This document shows positions 1-8,499 of a stretch of 64,000 bases of DNA, piece after piece. The notes below the pieces were generated by a model. The model did not search any database, was not told the origin of the DNA, and worked only from the letters and a program-made list of their open reading frames with translations. The stretch's first letter is position 1. Each line of letters starts with the position of its first letter. Made by a program: the position numbers and the translations under genes. The stretch comes from Halovenus carboxidivorans (GTDB lineage Archaea > Halobacteriota > Halobacteria > Halobacteriales > Haloarculaceae), in contig NZ_WUUT01000001.1 in assembly GCF_009831575.1 (NCBI RefSeq), positions 269,344 to 333,343 on the forward strand, given 5' to 3'.

Positions 1-361
1 CGGCCACGAACAGGACCAGCGCGTCCGCCGCGACCAGCACCATCACCGACAGCGTGAACGCGAACACCCGTCCGAAGAACCGGTCGATGGTCTCGCTGCC
101 GGCCATGTACCGCCGGGAGTAGCTGTGGACGATTCCGCTGAAGAAGGTGACAGCCGTCCACATCACGACCGTCAGGCCGTCGACGACCGCCACCCCCGGA
201 AGCTCCCAGGGACTGCCCCCCAGCACGGTCGCCGCCAGCACGCCGACGCTCGCGAGCCACAGCGCCCAGACCAGCCGGCTCAGCACGACCGGGACGTGCC
301 CGTCGTCGCTGCTCGGTGATGGAACCTGTCCGACCGTCGTCCGCTGCTGTTGTCCTGACAT
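1..361 (-). CDS. NuoL/DabB-like proton-conducting membrane subunit, N-terminal part (cut by window edge)
   Basis: Only the first 120 or so codons are inside the window; the rest lies to the left of base 1. The start is the ATG read from base 361. After a polar 30-residue head come three hydrophobic helices. Between the second and third lies IVHSYSRRYMAG, which resembles the loop between early helices of NuoL/ND5 and of DabB, the NuoL-like partner of DabA in inorganic carbon uptake. Members of this family move cations through the membrane. I cannot tell a respiratory NuoL from DabB without the missing part; a DabA (DUF2309) gene further left would favour DabB. The promoter region contains an inverted repeat over the TATA box. 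Confidence 0.6.
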   Translation of the reverse strand, partial: MSGQQQRTTVGQVPSPSSDDGHVPVVLSRLVWALWLASVGVLAATVLGGSPWELPGVAVVDGLTVVMWTAVTFFSGIVHSYSRRYMAGSETIDRFFGRVFAFTLSVMVLVAADALVLFVA

Positions 362-709
362 CGTTTTTCCATCCTGATCGACTGCGCATCACTCCGTCTC
401 CCAGCCGATCGACTCTACCTCATGTACGAACAGATTGACTATTAAATCTGTCTATATTACCAGATCGTTCATAGAGTGGTGGTAACGGTAACATATTGAT
501 TATATTACGCTCCTAATATGGGTTGTGTTGTCGTGACGTACTTCCTCCACGACCGCCGCCGCATCGGTCGTTGCGAGAAAATCAGCCCACAGGCGCTCTC
601 AGACCGCTGTTCTGTTGCTCCCCTCCCGCCGATCTGGTTCAGCCCGTCGACGCGACGGGCCGTTCGGCACATAGAAAGACCATTTTGTGACCGTCACCAC
701 GGTACCCGC
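362..709. other. Intergenic region between two divergent genes
   Basis: 348 bases with no convincing gene. The middle (about 420-520) is clearly more AT-rich than the flanks and looks like a divergent promoter region. An ATG at 518 is in frame with the amidohydrolase, but the extra 64 residues look like translated noncoding DNA, so I start that gene at 710. Confidence 0.6.
430..451. promoter_or_regulatory. Inverted repeat overlapping a minus-strand TATA box
   Basis: ACAGATT at 430-436 and AATCTGT at 445-451 form a perfect 7-bp inverted repeat with an 8-base spacer. The spacer and the right arm contain TTTAATAG on the minus strand (446-439), a good haloarchaeal TATA box for the NuoL/DabB-like gene that starts at 361. 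A repressor bound here would cover the TATA box. The regulator is unknown. Confidence 0.4.
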
Positions 710-1726
710 ATGGAAGAACTCACAGGGACAGTACTCGCTGGCGAGTCGTTCGAGCCGATCTCCGGCAGGGTGGTCGTCGACGACGGCCGTATCACGGCCG
801 TCGAAGAAACGGAGACCGCCTCGACGGACATCATCGTCCCGGCGTTCGTCAACGCTCACACACATCTCGGCGACTCCGTCGCGAAGGACGCGGCCGTCGG
901 ACTCTCGCTCGAGGAGGCGGTCGCCCCGCCGGACAGTCTGAAACACCGCAAACTGGCCGAGGCCGACCGAGCGGACCTCGTGGACGCGATGCGCCGGACA
1001 CTGCAGTACATGAGCGAGACGGGAACGGTCTCCTGTCTCGATTTCCGCGAGTCGGGCGTCGAGGGGGCACGCGCGCTCCGGGAGGCCGGCGAGTCCGCCG
1101 GCGCCGAGCCGTTCATCTTCGGCAGCGGCGATCCGTCCGTGCTGGCGGTGGCCGACGGGTACGGCGCGAGCGGCGCGAACGACGACGACTTCGCGGACGA
1201 GCGCGCGGCGGCGCGGGAGGCGGGGGTTCCCTTCGCGATCCACGCCGGCGAACCCGATCCGACCGATATCCACCCGGCGCTGGATCTGGAGCCGGATCTC
1301 CTGATCCACATGGTTCACGCGGAGCAGGAGCATCTCGACCGCGTCGCCGAGCAGTCGGTCCCTGTCGCGGCCTGTCCGCGGACAAACTCCGTTCTGGGCG
1401 TCGGACGACCGCCGATCCGTGACCTCCTGGATCACACCACCGTCGCGCTTGGCACGGACAACGTGATGCTCAACCCGCCGTCGATGTTTCGAGAGATGGC
1501 GTATACGGAGCGGGAGTTCGACGTGAGTGCACGAGAAGTGCTGCGGATGGCGACGACCGCGGGAGCGGAGATTGCCGGGCTGGACTGCGGCGTAATCGAA
1601 CCGGGGCGGCGAGCGGCCCTCACCGTCCTCGACGGCGATTCACACAACCTCGCCGGCACGGACAACCCCGTCGAGTCCGTGGTCCGGCGTGCGACCGGCC
1701 GGGACGTGAAACGCGTTCTCCGTTAG
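710..1726 (+). CDS. Amidohydrolase family protein (TRZ/ATZ/deaminase-like)
   Basis: A 338-residue metal-dependent hydrolase of the amidohydrolase superfamily, the group that includes cytosine deaminase and chlorohydrolase-like deaminases. Visible metal-site motifs are HTH at residues 50-52 (NAHTHLGD), His178 in AIHAGE, His200/His203 in LIHMVHAEQE and Asp250 in LGTDNVM. The N-terminal beta-strands and the C-terminal end (GVIEPGRRAALTVLD) form the composite beta-sandwich usual in this family. The start at 710 gives a normal N terminus; a longer reading from 518 adds unlikely sequence. The substrate cannot be told from sequence. Its stop overlaps the convergent Lrp gene by 4 bases. Confidence 0.75.
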   Translation: MEELTGTVLAGESFEPISGRVVVDDGRITAVEETETASTDIIVPAFVNAHTHLGDSVAKDAAVGLSLEEAVAPPDSLKHRKLAEADRADLVDAMRRTLQYMSETGTVSCLDFRESGVEGARALREAGESAGAEPFIFGSGDPSVLAVADGYGASGANDDDFADERAAAREAGVPFAIHAGEPDPTDIHPALDLEPDLLIHMVHAEQEHLDRVAEQSVPVAACPRTNSVLGVGRPPIRDLLDHTTVALGTDNVMLNPPSMFREMAYTEREFDVSAREVLRMATTAGAEIAGLDCGVIEPGRRAALTVLDGDSHNLAGTDNPVESVVRRATGRDVKRVLR

Positions 1727-2202
1727 CTCTCGCTGTCGGCCTCCGGGTCGAACATGCCGAACGGCGTCGTCTTGTGGCTCCGGACGAGCACCTCGTCGGC
1801 GACGGTCAGCCCCATATCGAGCAGTTCCTGTGCGACCGGCGTGATGTCGTCGTCGGACTCGCCCACGGCAGTGACGAGCAGGTTCTGTTCGCCGGTGACT
1901 AGCTCCTGGACGGAGACGACACCGTTGATCTCCAGTATCTCGTCGATCAGTTCGCCGCGCTCGGGAATCGGCGCGGTACAGAACAGCAGCATCCGGAGCG
2001 GATAGCCGGACTGCTGGTAGTCGACCTCGGCGCTGTACCCCTTGATGACACCTTCCTCCTCCAGGCGCTGGATCCGCTTGCGGACGGTGCTGTCCGAGGT
2101 CCCGGTCCGCTCCGCGATGTCCCCCGAAGAGAGGTTCCGGGCGTCCTCCTGCAGCGCGTACAGGATGGCTGTGTCTACCTCGTCGATGTCGTCGCTACCC
2201 AT
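1723..2202 (-). CDS. Lrp/AsnC family transcriptional regulator
   Basis: A 159-residue regulator of standard Lrp/AsnC layout. Residues 5-65 form a winged helix-turn-helix (DTAILYALQEDARNLSSGDI, then SDSTVRKRIQRLEEEGVIKG). The rest is a RAM ligand-binding domain. Proteins of this family bind DNA as dimers or octamers and often sense amino acids. It overlaps the convergent amidohydrolase by 4 bases and lies 68 bases downstream of the MFS gene on the same strand, so it may be co-transcribed with that transporter. Its target genes are not evident. Confidence 0.88.
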   Translation of the reverse strand: MGSDDIDEVDTAILYALQEDARNLSSGDIAERTGTSDSTVRKRIQRLEEEGVIKGYSAEVDYQQSGYPLRMLLFCTAPIPERGELIDEILEINGVVSVQELVTGEQNLLVTAVGESDDDITPVAQELLDMGLTVADEVLVRSHKTTPFGMFDPEADSES

Positions 2203-2270
2203 GTTCGTTGTTCCGGAGCAGAGCTACTTTACTTTTCGACGTCACAGCCGAAAGCGACCCGGTCGCTCCC

Positions 2271-3578
2271 TCAGGCGGACTCGGGAGTGGGTGTCGCCGC
2301 TGTCGTCGCACGTTGTGAGAGGACTACGACGAGGGCGGCCGCAGAGCCGATCAGCCCGCCGGCGACACCGAAGGCGACGAGATACCCGAAGGCGGCGAGC
2401 CAGCCGCCGAGCAGCCCCCCGAGACCGCCGCCGACGGCGACGAGCGCGCTGTACGCTCCGAGTGCCTCGCCGCGGATCGCCGGCGGGGCGAGTTTCGTCA
2501 CCAGCGTCGCCGCAGTCACGGCGATGACCGCCCACGTCGTGCCGACGACGAACAACAGTCCCCCGACCGCCCACAACTCCGCGACCGGATTCCGAAGCAC
2601 CACCCCGACCGGGACGAGAAGCGCCATCATCGCCGCCCGGAGGAGCAGTCCCCCGGCGTGTACGGTCGTCACGTCGAATCTCTCCCCGAGGCTCGCGGCC
2701 TGCCCGAAAAAGACCGCCGCGCCGACGTTGAGCAACAGATACAGGCCGAACGTCTCGCTCGACCCGTAGCCGGCCTCGGCGAGGTGGGCGGGAAGCGGGG
2801 CGAAGAAGACGCCGAAACCGGTGAACGCGACGAGTACAGCCAGAAAGTACAGCCCCAACTGCGGGGAGAACCGCCGGAGGAGCACGCGGGGGTGTAGCCC
2901 GCGTGGATCGAACCGGGCCGGCGCGAACGGAAACGCCGCGCCGCGGACGTTGAACCGACCCGCCCGCCGGACCTGCCGGCGGAGTCGCCCGGGCGAGGGC
3001 TCCGTTCCGGCGGCCGGGTCCGCCGGGAGCGTCCGGACCCCGAGCACCAGCCCCGCCCCGGCACTGGCCGCCGAGGCGAAACAGACCCACCGCTGTGCGG
3101 TCACGGTATCGACGGCTCCCGACGATCCGGCGACGATTGCGAACCCGACCCCGAGTCCTGCCGCCCAGCCGATCCCCTGAATCCTGTTGAGTCGAGCGAT
3201 GAGCAGGCTCCAGCGGTCCTCCGGTTCGCCGGCGACGACCAGCAGGGTCAACACCGGGGTCGCGGCCGCGAACCCGAACCACAGGGCCGCGTTCGCGAAG
3301 ACGACCTGCGGGATCCTGTCGAGCAGCGGAATCGCGGCCATCGCCGCGGCCGTGATCCCCATCGCCGCGAGGACGAACACGCGCCGTTTCCCCGTCCGGT
3401 CGGCCAGGTTACCGAACACGAGCGCGCCGGGGACTCCGATGAACGAGCCAGTCGCAAAGAGGACTCCCAGATCGAAGGCGTCGCCGCCGAGTTCGACCAG
3501 ATACAGCGGGACGATCAGCGACGCACTGCCGAACGCCAGCGCGGTCAACCCCCAGGCCGCCAGCCATCGGTCGGACAT
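2271..3578 (-). CDS. MFS transporter
   Basis: A 435-residue polytopic membrane protein with about 12 hydrophobic helices in two halves. The family signature between helices 2 and 3 is present as GNLADRTGKRR (near residue 60). A basic, proline-rich cytoplasmic loop in the middle (about residues 190-235) separates the halves. Major facilitator proteins move small solutes by proton coupling or facilitated diffusion; this one resembles drug or metabolite exporters, but no substrate can be assigned. The very high GC content gives long open frames on the other strand here, which I treat as shadows. Confidence 0.85.
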   Translation of the reverse strand: MSDRWLAAWGLTALAFGSASLIVPLYLVELGGDAFDLGVLFATGSFIGVPGALVFGNLADRTGKRRVFVLAAMGITAAAMAAIPLLDRIPQVVFANAALWFGFAAATPVLTLLVVAGEPEDRWSLLIARLNRIQGIGWAAGLGVGFAIVAGSSGAVDTVTAQRWVCFASAASAGAGLVLGVRTLPADPAAGTEPSPGRLRRQVRRAGRFNVRGAAFPFAPARFDPRGLHPRVLLRRFSPQLGLYFLAVLVAFTGFGVFFAPLPAHLAEAGYGSSETFGLYLLLNVGAAVFFGQAASLGERFDVTTVHAGGLLLRAAMMALLVPVGVVLRNPVAELWAVGGLLFVVGTTWAVIAVTAATLVTKLAPPAIRGEALGAYSALVAVGGGLGGLLGGWLAAFGYLVAFGVAGGLIGSAAALVVVLSQRATTAATPTPESA

Positions 3579-3725
3579 ACGTAGGCTGGTGAGCGCGGGG
3601 ATAAATATCTGGTTTCCGCTCGCCGGCCGCTCGACAGCCTCGCTATCGCCGTGCGACGATCCTGACCGACGCGCCGCGTAGCCGGCGTACCCGGGGTTTT
3701 TCAGCGCCCCGAGAGACAGTCACGT

Positions 3726-4148
3726 ATGCAACGGCGTCGAATTCTCGTGGCCGCTGGCGCGGCGCTTACGACGGGTCTAGCCGGCTGTTCCGGCGGCGAC
3801 GAGGAACCCGACCGACGGCCCGAACCGGCGGCGTCGGAGCTTCAGATCTCCGTGACGAACGACGACTCTCGCGCCCACTCCGTGCGGTTCGTCCTCGACA
3901 CGACGCGAGAGGATCTCACCGTGATCACGGGGTTCGACGCCGGAGAGATCGACCCGGGGACGACGTGGACCCGCGAGTCGGCGGACCTGGAGCCGGGAAG
4001 CTACGACCTTACCGTCGATATGTCGACGCTGAACACCGAGAGCACGCTGTCGTGGATCGGCCACGAGTGTCCGATCAAAGCAGTCGAGATCACTCTCCGC
4101 ACGGACGGCTTCCGGATCCGGGATCGCTGTCCGGACGAGCGCAGTTGA
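3726..4148 (+). CDS. Small putative lipoprotein of unknown function
   Basis: 140 residues. It begins MQRRRILVAAGAALTTGLAGC, a Tat-type signal followed by a lipobox whose Cys is near residue 21. An acidic linker follows, then a beta-rich domain (LQISVTNDDSRAHSVRFVLD) with an Ig-like or immunoglobulin-fold look, seen in many haloarchaeal surface lipoproteins. Two cysteines occur in the C-terminal part (HECPIKA and RDRCPDE). It should sit on the outer face of the membrane. The function is unknown. It ends one base before the convergent exchanger gene. Confidence 0.65.
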   Translation: MQRRRILVAAGAALTTGLAGCSGGDEEPDRRPEPAASELQISVTNDDSRAHSVRFVLDTTREDLTVITGFDAGEIDPGTTWTRESADLEPGSYDLTVDMSTLNTESTLSWIGHECPIKAVEITLRTDGFRIRDRCPDERS

Positions 4149-4149
4149 C

Positions 4150-5127
4150 TCACCCGAAGAGCCGCAGGATACCCGCGGCCCAGCGAGCCATCTCGGAGAG
4201 GGCAAAGACCAGTCCTTCGGGTCGAGTCAGTTTCCGGCCGGTCCACAGCGCCCCGACCATGAGCACCGTGACGACGGTCAACCAGACCGCGCTCTCGATC
4301 GCCGCGAACCCGACCGACAGCGGCTGAACGACCGACGCGATGCCGAGGATCCCGAGGATGTTGAAGATGTTGCTGCCGACGACGTTACCGACGGACATCC
4401 CGATGTGTCCTCGCCGGATCGCGACCAGCGAGACGGCGAACTCGGGCGTCGACGTCCCGGCAGCGACGATCGTTCCGCCGATCACCCAGTCGGAGATGCC
4501 GGCGTCCCGCGCGAGCGAGGAGGCGGCTTCGACCATGAAGTGACCGCTGACTAACACCAGCGCGAGCCCGCCGACCAGCAAGAGCAGATCCCGCGCTCCG
4601 AACGACTCGGACGTGGAGACCGCTCTGCTCACCTGTGACTCCGGATACTCGGTATCCGTCGGCTGTGCCCGCTCGTCTCGAATCATGTAGGCCGTGTACG
4701 CGACGAACAACCCGATGAGAACGACGCCTTCGACGCTGGTCACGAGTTGGTCGAACAGAACGGCGAACCCGGACAGCGTCGCGAGGATCAGCGCGACCCC
4801 GTCCCGGTGGAGCAACGACCGTTCGACCGGGACGACCTGCACGAGCGAGACGACGCCGAGAATGAACGCGAGGTTGTAGATGTTCGACCCGACGACGTTC
4901 CCGACGGCGATATCCCCCAGGCCGGCGAGCGCGGCGTCGATCGAGACGACAATCTCCGGCGTCGAGGTGCCGATCGCGACGATTGTCAGCCCGATCGTGA
5001 GTTCGGACACGCCGAACTGGTGTGCCAGTTTGACCACCGCGTCGACGAGCGTCCGGGCGCCGAGCCACAGCCCCAGTACGGTCCCGACGATGACTGCGAT
5101 CTGCACGCCGACTCCTCCCTGCACCAT
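4150..5127 (-). CDS. Calcium/sodium antiporter (CaCA family, YrbG-like)
   Basis: A 325-residue integral membrane protein with the two inverted alpha repeats that define Na+/Ca2+ exchangers. Repeat 1 contains AIGTSTPEIVVS and GNVVGSNIYNL near residues 52-85. Repeat 2 contains AAGTSTPEFAVS and GNVVGSNIFNI near residues 220-260. The acidic residues in the two GTSTPE motifs bind Ca2+ and Na+ in known structures. Ten helices are expected, and the length is normal for prokaryotic members. It probably exports Ca2+ in exchange for Na+, which is plausible in a salt-loving cell. No linked regulator is seen. Confidence 0.9.
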   Translation of the reverse strand: MVQGGVGVQIAVIVGTVLGLWLGARTLVDAVVKLAHQFGVSELTIGLTIVAIGTSTPEIVVSIDAALAGLGDIAVGNVVGSNIYNLAFILGVVSLVQVVPVERSLLHRDGVALILATLSGFAVLFDQLVTSVEGVVLIGLFVAYTAYMIRDERAQPTDTEYPESQVSRAVSTSESFGARDLLLLVGGLALVLVSGHFMVEAASSLARDAGISDWVIGGTIVAAGTSTPEFAVSLVAIRRGHIGMSVGNVVGSNIFNILGILGIASVVQPLSVGFAAIESAVWLTVVTVLMVGALWTGRKLTRPEGLVFALSEMARWAAGILRLFG

Positions 5128-5222
5128 GTGTTGAGTTCTCCGCTGGGGAGGTATTAAAAACCGAGTGTCCCGGACGCCTGTTTCGCACGCGCAGGACCGT
5201 CATAACAGCCCGACCTGCGCGG

Positions 5223-6142
5223 TTACGTCGATTCGGGACCGTACTCCGCCAGCGGCTCGTCGATACCGAGCATCGCCGCGCTCTCCTCCCACAGCCGTCT
5301 CCCCGCCTCGCGGTCGCTCGCGGCCGCCGAGGGGGGCCGTGGCTGCTGGCTCGCGAAGTACCGGCCGGTGACATCCGCAGTCCGCGGCGAGATACCGGCG
5401 AACAGCAGTTCTGCGGCCCCGTCCGCGACGGAGGTGACTCCCGGAACTCCCTCGAGTTTCCGCACCAGCCACGGCAGCGGACCGGGGAGAAACCGGCTGA
5501 ACCCGGTCCCCGGAATCGCGCCGGGGTGGATGCTGTTCGAGGGGACCCCCCGCCCGGCCGATTCGAGCCGTCGAGCTAGCTCCGACGCGAAGAGGAGTTC
5601 GCGAGCTTCGAGTGCGAGTACGCCTCCATCCCGGTCTTCGGAGACGGCCCGCGGACCCCGTCGATATCGAGGACGGCCCCCTGATGGGCGGCCGACGCGG
5701 TCGTGACGATCCGGCCCTCGACGTGATCCAGCAACTCCGCGGTCAACAGGTACGGCGAGAGGTGGTTGACGTGGAAGGTGATCCCGACGCCGAGATCGGT
5801 CACCGTTTCGTCTCGAAAGAAGCCGCCAGCGTTGTTGATCAACAGATCCAGACCGTCTGTCTCCTCACGGACCCTCCTTGCGAGCCGACGGACGGCCTCG
5901 GTAGAAGTAAAATCTGCCTGTACGAACGTCGCAGTCGCACCGATCTCGGTGAGTCGGTCGACGACTTCGCCCCCGGCAGCAGCGTCGCGGCCGTGCACGA
6001 TCACGTCCGCCCCCAGTCGCCCGAGCGCCAGCGCCGCGGCGCGGCCGATCCCGCTCGTCGAGCCGGTTATCACCACCTGTTTGCCCGTGCAGTCGACTCC
6101 CTCGACACCTGCGAGTTGCTCCGGACGTGAACTCATTGCCAC
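5223..6142 (-). pseudogene. Short-chain dehydrogenase/reductase, broken by a single-base frameshift
   Basis: The first 180 or so residues (from ATG at 6142, or at 6136) are a clear SDR: TGSTSGIGRAAAL cofactor loop, LLINNAGG, a Ser in TTASAAHQG and the YSHSK active-site motif. Straight after KLAN, near base 5595, the frame changes and a stop follows within eight codons. Adding one base restores LLFASELARRLES and then SIHPGAIP, the normal SDR continuation, which runs to the stop at 5223 (about 305 residues in all). The closest relatives by motif are retinol-dehydrogenase-like SDRs. This is either a recent pseudogene or a one-base sequencing error in a CTC-rich stretch; the remainder shows no decay. 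Confidence 0.8.
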
Positions 6143-6181
6143 GGATACGGCCTGGACGGTGAAAACTCCCGATCCCGGGGG

Positions 6182-7585
6182 TCAGTGTCCGCTCGGTCGG
6201 TACTCCCGACTGACGACCTTCCAGCGGCCGCTCCGGTAGCGCCACGCGTTGATGAGAATCGGCACGCCCGCGCCGAGCACGAGCGCGCCGTACAGGCCGG
6301 CGACGCCCAGCGGCGTGACGAGACCGACGGCGGCGACCGGCAGCGCGACTCCGTACTGGCCGACGACCGTCGCCACGAACGGCCAGTTCGTGTCACCAGC
6401 GCCGCGAAGCGCGCCGACGATGGCACCGTTCGCGCCGAGCAGTACCGCCGCGACCGCGCTGACGCGGACGAAGACGGTGGCCTGGGCGAGCTCGGCCGGC
6501 CTGGAGACGAACAGTTCGGCCACCCACGGGGCAGCCAGCACGACCACCGCCGCGGCCAGCGCGTGGACGACCAGCGACAGCCGGGTAATCGCGCCGCCGT
6601 AGGCCGCGGCCTCGGTCTCGTCACCCCCGCCGAGTTCCTGGCCGACGAGCGTGCTGGAGGCCGTCGAGAACCCCCAGCTGAAACTGATCAACAGATCGCG
6701 GACCCGCCGTCCGATCTCGAAGGCAGCGACGACGACCGGTCCGAAGACGCCGGCGATCCACAGAAGCGGGAAGATGATCGCCATCTCACCGATTCCGCGA
6801 GCGATCAGCGGCGCGGAGACGGTGAGGAGTTGCCGGCCGAGTTCGGTGTCGATCTGCGGGCCGCCGACCTCGAAGGTGACCGGGCTGGCCTGCATCCCCG
6901 GCACGGGGTAGGAGCCGCCGAGCACCCCCCAGCCGAGCACGACGGTGACCACGGCCGTCGAGACGAGCGTCCCGAGCGCGACGCCGACGACACCCATCCC
7001 GGCGACGACGAAGGCGACGCTCAGGAGGATATTGAGCACGCCGCCGGTCGCCCGGACCACCATCGGCGTGAACGTATCGCTGACGCCGGCGTAGGTCCGG
7101 CTCATCAGCAGATTCAGATACTCGAAGGCGAGCGCGGGCGCGACGATGACGAGGTACGTCACGCCGTGGCCGATCGGCCCCGGTTCCGAGCCGAGCACGC
7201 CGATCAGCGGCTCCGCGAACAGCGCGTAGACGGCCACCACGGGGAGGACGATGGCCAGCGCGATCCAGACGCCCTGCTTGACGACCAGCGAGGCCCGGCC
7301 CGTCTCGTCGCCGCCGTAGTTCTGTGAGACCAGCGCGACGGCTCCGCCCGCGAGCCCGATTCCGACGAACTTCGCGAGCGTCCAGTAGGCGTAGGCGTAC
7401 GCGAGGCCGGCGACGGCGGCCGACCCGACCGCCCAGCCGACCAGCGCGAGGTCGACGGTCTGTTTGGACATGATGGCGAAGCCGGTGACGATCCGCGGCC
7501 ACGACAGTTCGACAGTCCGGTCGAGCCGCTGTCGGTCGATGATACCGGCCCAGGCCAGCAGTGCGGCGACGCGCTCGTAGACCAC
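6182..7585 (-). CDS. MATE family efflux transporter
   Basis: 467 residues with about 12 hydrophobic helices in two homologous halves, the layout of multidrug and toxic compound extrusion (MATE) proteins. Family-like segments include VGWAVGSAAVAGLAYA and VALVSQNYGGDE near residues 50-95, with the counterpart STLVGQELGGGDETEA in the second half. Such proteins expel organic cations or metabolites using Na+ or H+ gradients. Substrate unknown. It is divergently placed to the EEP-family gene at 7676, and the 90-base gap holds both promoters. Confidence 0.85.
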   Translation of the reverse strand: MVYERVAALLAWAGIIDRQRLDRTVELSWPRIVTGFAIMSKQTVDLALVGWAVGSAAVAGLAYAYAYWTLAKFVGIGLAGGAVALVSQNYGGDETGRASLVVKQGVWIALAIVLPVVAVYALFAEPLIGVLGSEPGPIGHGVTYLVIVAPALAFEYLNLLMSRTYAGVSDTFTPMVVRATGGVLNILLSVAFVVAGMGVVGVALGTLVSTAVVTVVLGWGVLGGSYPVPGMQASPVTFEVGGPQIDTELGRQLLTVSAPLIARGIGEMAIIFPLLWIAGVFGPVVVAAFEIGRRVRDLLISFSWGFSTASSTLVGQELGGGDETEAAAYGGAITRLSLVVHALAAAVVVLAAPWVAELFVSRPAELAQATVFVRVSAVAAVLLGANGAIVGALRGAGDTNWPFVATVVGQYGVALPVAAVGLVTPLGVAGLYGALVLGAGVPILINAWRYRSGRWKVVSREYRPSGH

Positions 7586-7675
7586 ACTCGTCCAACGGCT
7601 GGGACCGCCTTTTCGGTGTCGGTCGCGCCCGCCTCAGGTCGAACAGCAAAGTGCGTGCAGTCCTACGACAAGACG

Positions 7676-8446
7676 ATGGATCCAGTCACGGTGCTGAGCT
7701 ACAACGTCCGCCACGCGGTACTGGACGACGACGAACACGCCTGGCGGCTCCGTCGAGACGGCGTCGCGGAGCGCGTTCGGGCCGCCGAGCCGGACATTCT
7801 CGGCGTTCAGGAGTGTACCGGCGAGCAGCACGAGCAACTGGCCGCCGACCTCCCGGGCTACGAGTGGGTCGGCGTCGCCGCCGAGCCCGGTTCCGGCGAA
7901 CACACGCCCATCGGATACGCCGATTCGTGGAAGTGCGAGCGGACGGAGACGATCTGGCTCTCGGAATCCGGCGACCCCGGAAGCGTCGGCTGGGACGCGG
8001 AGTACCCCCGCGTGCTGACGACGGCGACGCTCCGTCGGCCCGCCAACGGTGCGGTCCTGACGGTGGTCAACACGCATTTCGATCACGTCGGCGAGCGGGC
8101 GCGACTCGAAAGCGCCCGCCTCGCCCGCGAACGGATCGACGCGCTCCCGGCCGACCGCCCGGCAGTCCTGCTCGGCGATTTCAACGCCGAACCCGGAAGC
8201 GAACCGTACGAGAGCCTGATCGGTGACGGGTTCGACCGCGCGCTACGGGACGCTCGCATCGCCGCCCGGGAGCGTGCCGGGCCGGCGACGACGCTGACGG
8301 ATTTCGAGTCCTCGCGCGAGCGCATCGTCGACCACGTCTTCGTCACCGCGGAGTGGCAGGTCGACCGCTACGCGGTCGACGACACGAGACACGAGGGCGC
8401 GTACCCGTCGGACCACCTGCCGGTGGTCGTCTCCCTGAAGCGTTAA
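7676..8446 (+). CDS. Endonuclease/exonuclease/phosphatase (EEP) family protein
   Basis: 256 residues with the DNase I-like fold. Conserved catalytic pieces are LSYNVR (Asn of strand 1), LGVQEC (metal-binding Glu), NTHFDHVGERAR, LLGDFNAEPGS (Asp and Asn), IVDHVFV and the C-terminal SDHLPVVV (catalytic His). All active-site residues are present, so it should be an active Mg2+-dependent phosphodiesterase or phosphatase on nucleic acids, lipids or sugar phosphates. It has no signal peptide, so cytoplasmic. An upstream ATG at 7616 is in frame, but the extra 20 residues look unlike coding sequence; I prefer 7676. Confidence 0.82.
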   Translation: MDPVTVLSYNVRHAVLDDDEHAWRLRRDGVAERVRAAEPDILGVQECTGEQHEQLAADLPGYEWVGVAAEPGSGEHTPIGYADSWKCERTETIWLSESGDPGSVGWDAEYPRVLTTATLRRPANGAVLTVVNTHFDHVGERARLESARLARERIDALPADRPAVLLGDFNAEPGSEPYESLIGDGFDRALRDARIAARERAGPATTLTDFESSRERIVDHVFVTAEWQVDRYAVDDTRHEGAYPSDHLPVVVSLKR

Positions 8447-8499
8447 ATGAACGACGTACCTTCCAGAAAATATTTGCCAGTACCGCCGGTCCTCCGGGT

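Noticed and set aside
518..709. N-terminal extension of the amidohydrolase from the ATG at 518
   Set aside because: The extra 64 residues are unlike the family and rich in residues typical of translated noncoding DNA; the start at 710 fits the beta-sandwich beginning.
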